Origin: Thielaviopsis euricoi
Taxonomy: Eukaryota; Ascomycota; Sordariomycetes; Microascales; Ceratocystidaceae
DNA length: 64,000 bases
Direction: 5' to 3'
NCBI GenBank assembly: GCA_001599615.1
Contig: BCHJ01000013.1
Span: 62,001-126,000 of the forward strand
Every line of letters starts with the position of its first letter. Position 1 is the stretch's first letter. The notes beneath the pieces were generated by a model. The model was not told the origin of the DNA. It made no database searches and saw only the letters and a list, made by a program, of their open reading frames with translations. Shown piece by piece: positions 35,274-46,752 of the stretch. The translations under genes and the position numbers were made by a program.

Positions 35274-38200
35274 ATGAACCCTTTTCTTTCTATGCAGAGC
35301 CGCCATGGCCCTGTTTCTTCTAATCCGTCCGGCCTCTTTGGCCCCGATCGTACTACAGTACCCCGGCGTCATTCCGGTGCCTCGGCCGCGATGGAACTCC
35401 CGAATAGCTTCCTGGAAAGTGAAGCTGCCGATTCCGAACTAGGCGCAGTCGAATCTCTGGATGATATTGTAAATACATACAGCAAGCGTCTGCGTGACGT
35501 GCGGAGATTCCCACTACTTTCTCATGACGTCTTCAGTGGTGTCGCTAATGGCGTCGACATGCCTTTTGATGACAAACTCCAAATGCTGGATGACCAGCCT
35601 TTATCGCCTGTATTCCCTCTTGATACGCAGTCTCATTACTCTACACAATCCAGAGATGCAACTGAGTACACTGCCCAGAACTTGTCTCTGCGGGAACAGA
35701 TTTCCCTGCTACCCGCAGCACCACTTTCAGAGCTCAACGCTGAAGACACTGTTGCTCCCCAGACATCGAATTTGTTCTCTTCAACGCAGCAATGGGAGCA
35801 AGACAAATGCCATCCTCTGGCATCTCGGCTGCAGCTATGTTCTACAGACTGGCAGATCCGTGGCAGTAACTCACAATCCGCCACAGGTCCGCTACCCGAA
35901 TCGACGCCGTATCCACATTCTCACGCAGGGCCGGTCTTTGACTTCTTGTCAGTAAATGGCCAAACCCCACATCAAAGAAATGGTCTTCCCGCACACCTGC
36001 ATAGCCAGAGCGACATTCTGACGTCTTTGTCAGGACCCTCCAAGTACATGTCTGGCAACCAACTTCTCGCTCAGCTTTCAATCAACATTCCTGCAATTCT
36101 CAAAGCCGTTTCCGTACGACCAAATCCCCGGTTTGATATCGGGATTCTCGACATGTCTTGCGCCTTTTGTGTCAGCGACTACAACTCCCCAGACCAACCC
36201 ATTCTATATGCCTCGGATACTCTCTGCTGGATGACGGGCTACGATCCTCAAGAGCTCAGGGGTCGTAACTGTCGACTGTTGCAAGACCCCTCGGGCGGCA
36301 TCAAGTTCGACTCCAAGACGAAGTCTGTAACGCTGCAGAGAGAAACTTTGACACGATCGAGTGATAGTACCCTCGACTCAACTTCTCGGGAGGCCAAGTA
36401 TTACGCGGCGACCGTTGACCCCGAGGCTACAGAGTCCATGAAGAGAGCCATCTTGGAAGAAAAAGAGTCACAGACCTTTGTCATCAACTACCGCAAAGGA
36501 GGCATCCCGTTTGTAAACATGGTGACCATCATTCCCGTCACTTACAACAATGTCAAGTACTTGGTTGGTTTTCAGCTTGATGTTGTCCAAAGACCAGAGG
36601 CCCTGTACATGGCTATACAGTGGCCGAATAAGGAACTCTCACCCGTCGACTATCGTCAGCCAGGTTTTGGCGAGAGCTCTAAGCGGCAGTTCAGTTCTCC
36701 TGGTCCTCCATGGCCTTTATGTCACGATGTTCATGCAGATACAGATACCACCGCGTCTCTTCTAGAGCCACTGACGCTCCCCATCACGGCCTCGCCGGGC
36801 CCCTCAGCCGACACGATGCACCCGATTCCATCAAACATCCGCTCCGGCGCACGCCCTGCTCTCGCGCAGTTGCCGGTGAGCTCTTGTAGTGTGGCCGAGC
36901 CGTCACTCAAGTCAAGCGGCATGCAGTTATCTGGTTTTTCTATGTCACCCCCGCCACAGCCACGAGCTACTACGTTGTCAAGCTTCTCGCCATCAGCCAC
37001 ATTGCGTACCTATGATGCAAGCACAGCTGCTGTGCAGCTCCGGCCGCCAATCGCCAAGAATGCCAGTGAAGTGTCTTGTGCAGGGCCTGCAGCGGGGTTT
37101 CCAAAGCAGACTGTAATGCCAGATCGCATGCTTTCTCTTCTCAATCTGTCGACAGATGTGATTATGATTATGACGATTGGCGGTGTGATACAGTATCTGT
37201 CACCTAACGCGTGTCGGAGAGTGCTGCAGTTCGATTCAAGAGACTTGCTTAGCCAGCACATCAACACTATTTGCCACCCATGTGACATCACCAGCGTGTC
37301 CCGCGAACTCAAGATTCTCGACAATCTCACAAAAGTCCAAGGGCCATCGTCGAAAGGCGGCGCGACTGCTTCGCCTCACCATCGTCCACGCATGCCGCTA
37401 CCAACTGCTCCGCCACAGCCCGGCGGGCATTGTCTACAGTCAAAGCTAGCTTCAGGGCCAGGAAGCTTGGCTCTGCCACAGTATTCAGGCAACAATAGCA
37501 ATAGCACAAGCGCTTTTGCTTCTGGCACCAGCAAACTACCTGCGTCTGATGGGATAAACGAGGTGGGGGGTTCCAACACGAATACAGGCAATCCGACAAA
37601 CCACAGCATCTGTATGGTGTTTCGCATCCGTAGGAAGCACGATGGGTGGATGTGGATGGAGTGCCGCGGGTCGTTTCTGTCGTGCCATGGAAAGCCCAAT
37701 CGCTGGGTCTTGCTGGTAGGACGAGAACGATGTCTAGATAGGGTTTTGTCTGTTTCTCTGCCTCTCCGGGACGCGCCGCCCCCAGATCTGCCGTCGAGCC
37801 AGGCCGCCATAAGCGGACTTAAGTCTGGAGATGGTCTTGGCATAGCAGGACTAGAGGGCAAAGCTGGAAGTAGTCTTGGGATTGGAGGTGGAGATGCGGT
37901 AACTGACTCGTCAAGTTCGGCCCGTGATTGCCAGGAGCCGTCTGGTGCATATCAGTTTGATGCACGTCAGCCTGGGGCTACACGACAGATACCGCCAGTA
38001 GATACCGCCAGGGCCGAGGATCCGGCCGAGTTGCCTCTGGGGTTTCTGATGAAGGTGTCTGTCTCTGGAATCATACTGTATGCATCTTCTGATGTCCGGA
38101 AAGTTCTGCAGGTTGAAAGCTCTGCTTTGGTGGGCACCGGGATCCAGGCGTTGATGACGCAGCGCCACCACGAAGCTGAAGCTGACAAGTGGACTGGATC

Positions 38201-40178
38201 GACAGCAGGCAATGAAACAGCAGACAATGACGTCCAACAGCAGCGAGAACAAGTACAGCAATGCATCACGGCAGCAGCATCTTCAGGCATGGTGTCGGAA
38301 TGCATGCACAGTGTCTTTTCTGAGTCTGGTCAGTGCATTTCCGTCGAGACGACGATATTTCCTGGCAGAGACCGCGGGAAGCGGCGAAGCACGTTTCTGC
38401 TGTTGTGGTCACGTGTTGTTGCACCGGGAAAGATGAAGACGCGGATGCAGGCGGAGAGTCAGCGGGTTGTGGATGAGAGGGCAGGAAGACATTTCGAAAC
38501 GAGGGGCGGCGATGACGATGATAACAACAACATGACGCATTCCGGCACAAAACGTAAGCGTACGCAGATCAAGAATGAAGAGGCGAGTGATGACGATGAC
38601 GAAGATGACGACGACTACGACCATGAGCACAACAACGACGATCATAACGACAGAGAATGCGAGAATCGGCGTCAGAAGCGCATCCGGTTAAGCTGGGACA
38701 GCGGCAAGAGCACGGGCTTGTGTGACAATGGGGAAAGACAGTGGCTGCATGCGGATGAGCGGGGACACAACAGCGTGCCGCTATCTATAGACAAGGCAAT
38801 GTCGTCGTCGTCATCGTCATCGGTGCTGCATGTGTCATCAGAACGGCCGTCTCTCTTTGGGCCTGGCAAGAAGAAGAAAAGGAAAAGGAAGAAGAAGAAG
38901 AAAAAGAAGCTGGCAGCGAGTACGGAGAAGTTGTATGGCACAAGAGACACCAGTGACGACGACGACGACGAATTCCTAGGCGATAAGGCGTCGGCTGAGA
39001 TGAAAATCATTCACCCCGCCTTGTGCAAGTCGTGGATCAAAGAGCTGCAGCTACTGAAACAAGAAAACGAGCAGCTGAGACTAGGGTTACGATTGCACGA
39101 GGAGCAGGTGGTGCAGAGACATGTGAGCCCGCAGCCACACGGGGGCCAGTATGGTGTGCGGTCCAACTATACTGGGTCTGGCACCTCTAGCAACGTGGCG
39201 GTGGCTGTGCCTGTACCTGTCTCTAGTTCCCTGCCGCTGGCGTTATCTGCGCTGCAAGATTCATTGACAGGCGGCAGTGCTGCTGCGGGCGGCAGCGGGG
39301 TCGTCGGGATCGCCCCGAATGGACCTCCGGCCATGACAGTCCGGCCGCCTGTAATGCGCACTCCGTTTGCACAGGTTGCAGCAAGGCCGGCGGCAATGAC
39401 TACTGATGCTGCTGTGACGACTGGTAGCATTACAAACAACAGTTTGATCGCAGAGCCGCAATCTCAGTCGCAGCCGCAGGACATCCATCTTGCTCAACAG
39501 CTTTCCCATAGAGCAGGCGGCGTTCATGGCCGTCCAGACTTTGGCAAAAGAGTGCAGAAGCCTTTTGAAACGTCTTTTGGTGCACAGCAACGACAAAGCC
39601 AGTATCAGTATCCGCAGCAACAACAATATCATCGTCCTTTGCACTTCCAAATGCCAGTCCAGGCCATGGACAGTTTGCAGTCTACAGCAACTACAGCTCC
39701 CATTCCAACATGTTGCTCACCTCCACGAAACATGCAGCATCAGCAACTCCCTCGAAACACGTACACATCACCGTCTTCTGTAGTCGACAAGTACGTTTCC
39801 ACGCCGCCCAATGTTTTACTACTACCTCCATCCGCAGGCGTCGGATACCCCAGCAACACGTGTAGCAGTGCTTCCTCTGTAGGCATAAACACCGCGGCGA
39901 CACCGGTAGCACCGACACCGGCGTCCACGATGGACTTTGTAACGCCGTACCCGTACCAATCGGACCTGCTGCAGCATGTAAACGCGGCGACGTGCGTGGC
40001 GTGCAAGCGTGTGTATTCGGATACTTTGGGAACGGTGGCAGCAGCAGCAGCAGCAGCAGCGGGAGGATGGCAGTCGGCAGTGTATGAAGAGCGTGGGTTG
40101 TGTCGGAGCTGCAGTGTACAGTGGGCGTCGATGCAGATGCAGCTACACCAGAAGACAACTACACATGGATATGGATAG
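35274..40178 (+). CDS. wc-1: White-collar-1-type blue-light receptor and transcription factor (LOV/PAS/zinc finger)
   Basis: A single long exon of 1,634 residues from ATG 35274 (MNPFLSMQSRHGPVSSN); the frame stays open upstream but has no earlier ATG. A disordered N-terminus precedes a LOV domain at about 290-438: PILYASDTLCWMTGYDPQEL, GRNCRLLQDPSGG with the photoactive cysteine (Cys333), and INYRKGGIPFVNMVTIIPV. A second PAS begins at about 616 (LLNLSTDVIMIMTIGGVIQY) and is interrupted by about 90 Ser/Gly/Pro residues before FRIRRKHDGWMWMECRGSF (about 778-797). A third PAS starts at about 919 (LPLGFLMKVSVSGIILYASS). Basic clusters (KRKR near 1093; a long Lys/Arg run near 1200) suggest nuclear localisation. 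A short coiled coil (IKELQLLKQENEQLRL) follows. A GATA-like finger lies at 1574-1613 (CVAC...CRSC). WC-1 binds flavin, pairs with WC-2 and drives light-induced and clock genes. The LOV cysteine and fold motifs are intact. Confidence 0.92.
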   Translation: MNPFLSMQSRHGPVSSNPSGLFGPDRTTVPRRHSGASAAMELPNSFLESEAADSELGAVESLDDIVNTYSKRLRDVRRFPLLSHDVFSGVANGVDMPFDDKLQMLDDQPLSPVFPLDTQSHYSTQSRDATEYTAQNLSLREQISLLPAAPLSELNAEDTVAPQTSNLFSSTQQWEQDKCHPLASRLQLCSTDWQIRGSNSQSATGPLPESTPYPHSHAGPVFDFLSVNGQTPHQRNGLPAHLHSQSDILTSLSGPSKYMSGNQLLAQLSINIPAILKAVSVRPNPRFDIGILDMSCAFCVSDYNSPDQPILYASDTLCWMTGYDPQELRGRNCRLLQDPSGGIKFDSKTKSVTLQRETLTRSSDSTLDSTSREAKYYAATVDPEATESMKRAILEEKESQTFVINYRKGGIPFVNMVTIIPVTYNNVKYLVGFQLDVVQRPEALYMAIQWPNKELSPVDYRQPGFGESSKRQFSSPGPPWPLCHDVHADTDTTASLLEPLTLPITASPGPSADTMHPIPSNIRSGARPALAQLPVSSCSVAEPSLKSSGMQLSGFSMSPPPQPRATTLSSFSPSATLRTYDASTAAVQLRPPIAKNASEVSCAGPAAGFPKQTVMPDRMLSLLNLSTDVIMIMTIGGVIQYLSPNACRRVLQFDSRDLLSQHINTICHPCDITSVSRELKILDNLTKVQGPSSKGGATASPHHRPRMPLPTAPPQPGGHCLQSKLASGPGSLALPQYSGNNSNSTSAFASGTSKLPASDGINEVGGSNTNTGNPTNHSICMVFRIRRKHDGWMWMECRGSFLSCHGKPNRWVLLVGRERCLDRVLSVSLPLRDAPPPDLPSSQAAISGLKSGDGLGIAGLEGKAGSSLGIGGGDAVTDSSSSARDCQEPSGAYQFDARQPGATRQIPPVDTARAEDPAELPLGFLMKVSVSGIILYASSDVRKVLQVESSALVGTGIQALMTQRHHEAEADKWTGSTAGNETADNDVQQQREQVQQCITAAASSGMVSECMHSVFSESGQCISVETTIFPGRDRGKRRSTFLLLWSRVVAPGKMKTRMQAESQRVVDERAGRHFETRGGDDDDNNNMTHSGTKRKRTQIKNEEASDDDDEDDDDYDHEHNNDDHNDRECENRRQKRIRLSWDSGKSTGLCDNGERQWLHADERGHNSVPLSIDKAMSSSSSSSVLHVSSERPSLFGPGKKKKRKRKKKKKKKLAASTEKLYGTRDTSDDDDDEFLGDKASAEMKIIHPALCKSWIKELQLLKQENEQLRLGLRLHEEQVVQRHVSPQPHGGQYGVRSNYTGSGTSSNVAVAVPVPVSSSLPLALSALQDSLTGGSAAAGGSGVVGIAPNGPPAMTVRPPVMRTPFAQVAARPAAMTTDAAVTTGSITNNSLIAEPQSQSQPQDIHLAQQLSHRAGGVHGRPDFGKRVQKPFETSFGAQQRQSQYQYPQQQQYHRPLHFQMPVQAMDSLQSTATTAPIPTCCSPPRNMQHQQLPRNTYTSPSSVVDKYVSTPPNVLLLPPSAGVGYPSNTCSSASSVGINTAATPVAPTPASTMDFVTPYPYQSDLLQHVNAATCVACKRVYSDTLGTVAAAAAAAAGGWQSAVYEERGLCRSCSVQWASMQMQLHQKTTTHGYG

Positions 40179-43100
40179 CTATGGCTATGACTGGCTTGAA
40201 AGAAAAAAAAGAAATTTATAACAAAAGGTCTAGACCTGGCTAGTATAAAGCCCTACTTTCAGGGAGGGGAGACTTCAACTAGCGTCAGTTGAGCACTGCA
40301 TAGTATGTATATATTCTTTTTCTCAACTAGCTATAAAGGGCCAAGGAAAAATGACTTGTAAAATATCACGGCCTTTGTGTGTACAAGAATCTTAGGGCCG
40401 AATATATGCATAATTTTCTTTTCTCGCTTATCTTTTTCTTCTCTTGTACATTGTGAAGGGCTCGACTTTGTCTAACAACTGAATATAGTTACCAAGTTTC
40501 TAGTTTCTAGATGCAATAACAAAGCTTTTATATATTACGGATGTATGGAACTATGGAATCGACACTGGCCTATATCACGCAACATGATATTGTAGGGGCG
40601 GGTATTATAGTGTACAATGCAGAGCAGAGCAGTACAGTGCAGTACGCATGCCAAGGAGTAGCGGCTCCCTAATAAATCCAGGTACTAACTAACTAATTAT
40701 GGGCGAAGTTTGGTGATTTGTTGGTTACATTGCATATGTTTCCACTAGGAAAAAAAATAAAATAAAAAAAAAGACCACCGCCTTGTGTTCTCAGACCCAA
40801 GTTTGCACGTCTAAGCGTCGATGGAAACGATGGTGGAGTCGATGCAAAGATGCAAAGACGAGGCCAGTAAAGGAGGCGAGAGCGAAGGCCACAGAAGAAA
40901 AAGGAACCAACAGCTTATCAAGAGTGGGATAGAAACAAGCTGGGTTGGGTAGCACTTGATATGTTTGGATTGTTGTAGGGCAGTCGTAGTATAGCATCAC
41001 ACGCTTCGATACCCATCGCGTCCGTCCGTGGACAATGGACGGACGGTGATCAGATATAGGAGAGAGCAGGCTTTGGTTTTTTGTTTGTTTGCTTGCTTGC
41101 AAGGAGCCGGTGATGGATGGATAGCGGGCGGGCGGGCGGGGAGATTGTTGATTGCCCAATGGCTCCGTTGTTGAACATCACACATTTCTGTACGAAATAC
41201 GCACTTGTGGCCACCGGCAGCGGCGGAGTCTCACGCAAGTCTGATGATACAATGAGGACAGGCTATACTGGGGGGTCAGTCACCCCATATTGTTTACCAA
41301 CAGTTTTTCCTGCGGAAAGTCTGGTGAGAGGAAAAAGAAATTTCTAACGAGAGTGAGAGAAGTTGAACAGTAAAAGTACGGTACGTACAACACTAAAAGC
41401 CTGTAGGTAAATAAAGTCTTCGTGTTATTTTTCCCCCATTTGGATGATTTCCCAATCAGGCTTTATACCTGATCAAGTAACGCGCCCAAAAGGGAAAACA
41501 CGGGCATGCGCGATACGCGGTGCGTGCATATGTGCTTGGTTTTTTGTACAGTAGAGCGTATATTACAGCACAGTCCGTCGGTACAATACAGTCAGTATAT
41601 ATGCACACATGTGCATATGTGCGGGCTGCCTGCATTGCATTGAGCAAATGAGAGAAAACAATGTCTTTTTAACAAGAGAAGAGAAAAAAAGCAATAACAC
41701 AAGTGGGTGAAGATGTTCTTTGTAGAGAGTTGCAATAGAGAGCACAGGGGTAAAGACGAAAAAGTGACGATACCATGATCGTACCAACCAGGCTGAAGTT
41801 TCATCGCTTCCAGGCCACTTAGTCCATATCCAAAAGAAAAACTGCAGGCTCTATGAGCTGTCGAGCATGGGGACACCTGGATAACAGATGTCACCCATCG
41901 CTGCTTTTCTTCTGCTTTCGTACCAGGCCAGGCCAGGCCAGTTCGGTACCAAGCAAATAACAATGTGCTGATAAAAATACTTGTACTACTTACTACTTGG
42001 GCCCTTCTCCCACCCTAGGTCAAAGTCCCTGGCTCATCAAACCCTGGGAAAAAGAACAGTACACATAAACAGGGCTTGTATCAATCACAGCTACTTAGCA
42101 TGCGGTGAGTGATTAAGCGGTCTGTCTATCAACTGCATCTGCATGAAATTCGTCACTCCGTCACTAACTCATTCATTCCGTCTCCCCAGGCAATAGGTGG
42201 CTACTATGACTACTCAAATATATTTAGACTTTTTGATTCATCCTTAACAAAGGCCCTGATGGGTGACACACGTACCTTGGCGTGTTCAGCCACCAGTAGA
42301 CAGACAGACAGACAAAGAGCCGCTATAAGTTTGCTTCTGCGAGCCAGCACATCTTCATCATACGTCACGTCGTTTTTTTCCTCTCTGTGGCTTTCCCTGG
42401 TACTGTTCTCGTAAAGGAAACCAAGACCTTACCTTATAGTACTCCCTTGTTGTACACAGTCGAAACAGATAAACTCGAACAACTGTGTTACTACAAACCT
42501 TGAGAGCAGTTATTTTATTCATAGCAACGCACCTCTTTTTTTTTAGCCTACGGAAACTTGTGAACGCATCGTCACAGCGCTTTGTTCCTCGCACCAACCA
42601 TTTATGCGCCGAGCTATTCAGCAGAAAATAGAGACCAAAAAATAGTGATGAAAAGCTCGTGCTTTTTTTTTTGTTATAAAAAAAATCTTCTTCCGTGCGC
42701 ACCGAAGTCCATAATGCTATAGCAAAACAAGGCGTACCCTAATTCACTAACTAACCGCTTGGAACCCACGTAAAAATTGATTGGATGCCAACTGCGTTTT
42801 AGTATGGAAATCCGCCAAGCGGAACTAATTGACAACTCATCTTTTGCTTTCTAGTTATCACAATCACAAACATTAGACTTAATCCACGCAAACTAACAAA
42901 CGAAGGTCTCTGAAAATTAAGACATCCCAGGTGCTAATTTTTTCACTAGTCAGGCACATTGCTTGGAAATCCTGACACGTCAAATACTGTATGTTTTTCC
43001 TTTTTTTTTATTCTATTATTCTCATAAATCATACAGTAAAAAAATACACTTCCTATGCTCTCCAAAAAAATACAATCTTCTGTCATCAATTCTGTACCAT

Positions 43101-44191
43101 TAATCACACTGTCATTTTGTGCTCTTTCTTCCTCAGAGAGGCTTATTTCAGCCCTCTAGCAGAATATATTCTCTCACTAACTACCACCACAAATGAGAGT
43201 CGCTTTTTACTACACTGTAAGCTGTACCTGCTTTTCGTTTATCTCCTCTTACCTGCTGCAAATCCTTTTTTTTTCTTTTTTCACGCGCACCTTTTTTGTA
43301 TTTACCCTAAAATCTCCACACCCACTCTTCTTCTTTATTCTTCCTCTGTTTTATATCATTTCTCCTAGCGAAATACCTGGATTAAGAATAAGAATAAAGC
43401 AGAACAAAACATTATCCGTTCATAAAAATCTCACGCTCGTTAAAACAACAAACAATAAGGATGAAAAATTGCTAAAGCCTCCTCTCTCATCCCATCACAT
43501 CCTTCCCCCCCCCCCCCTTCCCTCCCTCCCTCACAGCCATCCCATCCCTCCAAATCCATTCTCATCCCTCCCGCCCTATCTGCGCTTCTATTTGCTACGC
43601 CTTAACCATAATCCTGGGGCTGCTCCGATAATTTGTTTCAGCCTCTGCATCTTTTGCATTCCAGCTTTGCCTGTAATTACATACGTCTGTCTGCTCATTA
43701 CTTTGCTTCACTTCACTAATTGCCTCATGTTTGAAAGACGTGATCATCAATTCAATAGAAAAAAACAACTAATAAAACCATCCACCAAATGACAGGCCAG
43801 TTTTCCGCCAACCCGTAAAAGCGTGTAATGTTAAAGAAAAAATAAAAAGGAAGAAAACAATACAAGAAAGAAGAAAGAACCAAAAAAGCCACCTCGAATA
43901 CAAAGGCAGATTGACAGCACGACCCAGTAAAGAACAAAATTACCTCTAATTTGGTGGTGTAAAAAAATAACAAGAAAAGATATGGTGATGGTAATGGAAA
44001 CCCAGTTTATATAACTCAGAAACGAAAAGGAAAAAAAAAGAAAGGAAAAATAAAAATAAAAAGGAAAACACATGACATGTCAAGCATAGTTCGTCAAGCT
44101 CATCATCTCGTCTCAAATCTCTCTAGAAGCAATACACTTCTATCACCACCGCGCAATAAAAAAACACTGCTTTTTTAAAACAAGAAATGGC
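40179..44191. other. Convergent 4-kb spacer, WC-1 / GT2
   Basis: AT-rich DNA between convergent stop codons. It holds GGGC repeats near 41127-41140, GACA repeats near 42298-42316, a C tract of 13 at 43505-43517, T-rich DNA at 42980-43400 and A-rich DNA at 43830-44060. No open frame has recognised protein features. Confidence 0.55.
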
Positions 44192-46752
44192 TTAGAAGTA
44201 CCAGAAAGACAGGACAAAGATGAGAATGGTAAATGCCGTCGTCAGAGTGTACTCCATCTCGAACCACGCAGCCTGGCCACCAAACGCAATCTTCTTGCTC
44301 TGAGGAGTCGGGTGAGCAACACCAGTCTTGGGGTCACGGTCCAGCAGCTGCTCACGCTCAGGCATCGACGGAGGGTCAATGGCGTAGGAAATCGGCGTCC
44401 ACAGCGAGTTGCAAGTGAAGATGAAAGTGACAGGAGGCCAGAACACGTGAGTGAGCAGGCACTTGAGCTCCGATTTGGTCGTCTTCTCAACCGAGAAGCA
44501 GCGGAACGTCGTAATCGTGGCACCAACCAGCGTGAAGTAAACAAACGACAGGTGGAAAATAGCCATGTAGTTGATCAGCACAGCCCACAGACGCACGAAC
44601 ATATTCTTGCGCGTCGCGGCATCACGCTCGTTAAGAGCCGAACCCAGCGAACCAGTAGGCTTAAAGGCCTGAGTCTGGCCACCAAGCCACGTAGGCAGCA
44701 CAAAAGAACGGATAATGCACAGAGCAATGTACGGAGCCATCCACAGCTGGTAACGCGAACCACGCTGACCAGTGTGGTATCCGGCAGGCGCAAACATGGC
44801 AAACTCACACAGACGGTTCGAAACAACCGCGGCAAAGGCACCACGCATCAGCCACTTCAGCTGCGTCTCAGTGGCATAGGCAACCAGAGGCTTCTGCATA
44901 ATCAGAATGATGGGCACGGCGAAGATGGAGATCGTCAGGATAATGGTGTACAGAGACAACATGGCGTACAGAAAACCAGAGAAACGCTGAGCAAACGACA
45001 TCTGCTTAACGTGAGGACCCCACAGGCAGAAGTTGAGCTTGAACGAAGTGTCAACAGTACCAATGGCCCAACGAGTACGCTGCTTCAGGTGACCACCAAA
45101 GTCCTCGGGAACGGTACCAAACTGGAGAGGCTCGTGAATGAAAGCCGTCTTCCAGCCCTTACCCAGCATCAGAGTCGAAGTAGCCACATCCTCAGCAAGC
45201 GAGCCCAGAGGGAAGTTGCCAATGTCATCCAGAGCCTCGCGACGGACAATGTAACCAGAACCAGTGCACCAGGCGACACCCATGGCATCCTTGATAGGCT
45301 CAATGACGTGCACGAAGAAATCCAGAGACTGGGCAAGGGGATCCGAGGGAGGAGTGTTGTAGAAGAGCTGGGGCGGGCACGCAAGAGCCATCTTGGGGTC
45401 CTGCAGCAAGTGAGGCAGAATCGCGCGCAGCCAATGCGGCTCGGGAATCATGTCAGCGTCGAGAGCAGCCATAAAGGGCGCAGCGCCACCAGGAAGCGAG
45501 TGCATCTGCTCCAAACCGTAGTTCAGGTTACCGGCCTTGAAGTGGTGAGGCTGGCCAGGGATCTTGATACGAGCCATGTAGTACAGGTTGGGGTACGTCA
45601 GAGCCATGGCCTGGGCACCAGCTTGCAGAGATTCAGCCTTGGCATCGTCGAGAATAACCACACGGAAGCGTTCACGGGGGTAATCCTGCTCACAGGCAGC
45701 GCGCACAGTGTCGAGAACCACATCGTCATCCTCACCGCAGCAAGTGATGAAGATATCAACAAACGGAACGTCCTCGCCCTCTAGACGCAGCATGGGCCGA
45801 TCACGCTTCTTGAAAGACCACATGGTCCAAATGTTGTGGGCAAGCGAGGGAATGGCGACACAGCACTCAATGGCCACAAACACCCAGGCCTGGGCGTAAA
45901 CAGTGTGGCGCACACGCTGGGCCTGGACGACACAGTACACACGGAATACCAGGTAGGTAATGTACAGCAGCATGCTGAGAACAATCAGAAGAGGCGTAAA
46001 CTTGAAGATAAAACGGCGCATGCCCTTGTTAATCTCGGCATCGTCGCGCTTGTGGAGACGAACAATGTTGTAGTTGTTGGTCCAATCAGCCGAGGCGTTG
46101 CCGTTCTTGTGAGGCAGAAGACCGGCGAGAGACAGTTGGCTGGGGGGCTGCTGTACAGATGAGATCAGTATCTTTCTTGGGGACGCAAAGCGCAAGAGGA
46201 AGCACTTACCATAGATGCGCCCCATTCACCACCCTTACCGGCCATGAGAGCGTCGCGCGGAGTAGCACGGCCGCTGGTGAGAGTAGGCGTGCTAGGACGA
46301 GAGTGGTAGGGAGTATCCATAGTAGACGACTGCACGCTGTAGCGCAGAGTAGTTGAAGAGGCGGCGGGCGCCCACATGGGAGTCCACGAAGGCGAGGCCA
46401 TCGACGGGTCGGCGTTGGGCGGGACAGCCATGGCGCCATAGGGGCTCACCTCGCCCGAGTTGTTGGCGTGAACCGGCGAGACGGCCTGGGGAATAGGCGA
46501 AGTACCCTGCACTAGAGGCATCTGCTGCTGTTGCTGGAATTGCTGCGGCGTGGGCTGCGGCGAGGGCTGTCCATTTTGGCCGTTGAATGGCCGGGAAAAC
46601 CCAGCAACGGGGCGGCCGTAAACCTGGTGTTCCTCGTAGTAGGCCTGCGGCTGCTGCTGTTGCTGCTGCTGCGGGCTGTGCAGCTCATCAATTTCGTACG
46701 CCTGCTGCTGCTGGTCGTAGTGAGGCTGGTTTTGGCCGTTGTTGCCAAGCAT
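44192..46752 (-). CDS. GT2 processive beta-glycosyltransferase, cellulose-synthase-like (CelA/Tft1-like)
   Basis: Two minus-strand exons (46752-46210, 46150-44192) join to 833 residues. The N-terminal 180 residues are cytosolic, Gln/Pro/Ser-rich and unstructured. Two membrane helices follow (LLIVLSMLLYITYLVF, AWVFVAIECCVAIPSL), then a family 2 glycosyltransferase domain. It has VDIFITCCGEDDDVVLDTVR, DDAK (Asp349/350), DADM (Asp412/414), AWCTGSGYIVRREAL, AED (500-502) and QRTRW (538-542). Several C-terminal helices carry FKPTGS (677-682) where the gating loop of cellulose synthases lies. These D,DxD,ED,QxxRW motifs define processive synthases that extend beta-glucans through the plasma membrane. 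Fungal relatives include Aspergillus CelA and the mixed-linkage glucan synthase Tft1. The product cannot be read from sequence. It lies head-to-head with the GH12 gene. Confidence 0.85.

Noticed and set aside
44312..45784. 490-codon plus-strand frame opposite GT2
   Set aside because: Antisense shadow of the GT2 catalytic domain, which has clear motifs on the other strand.
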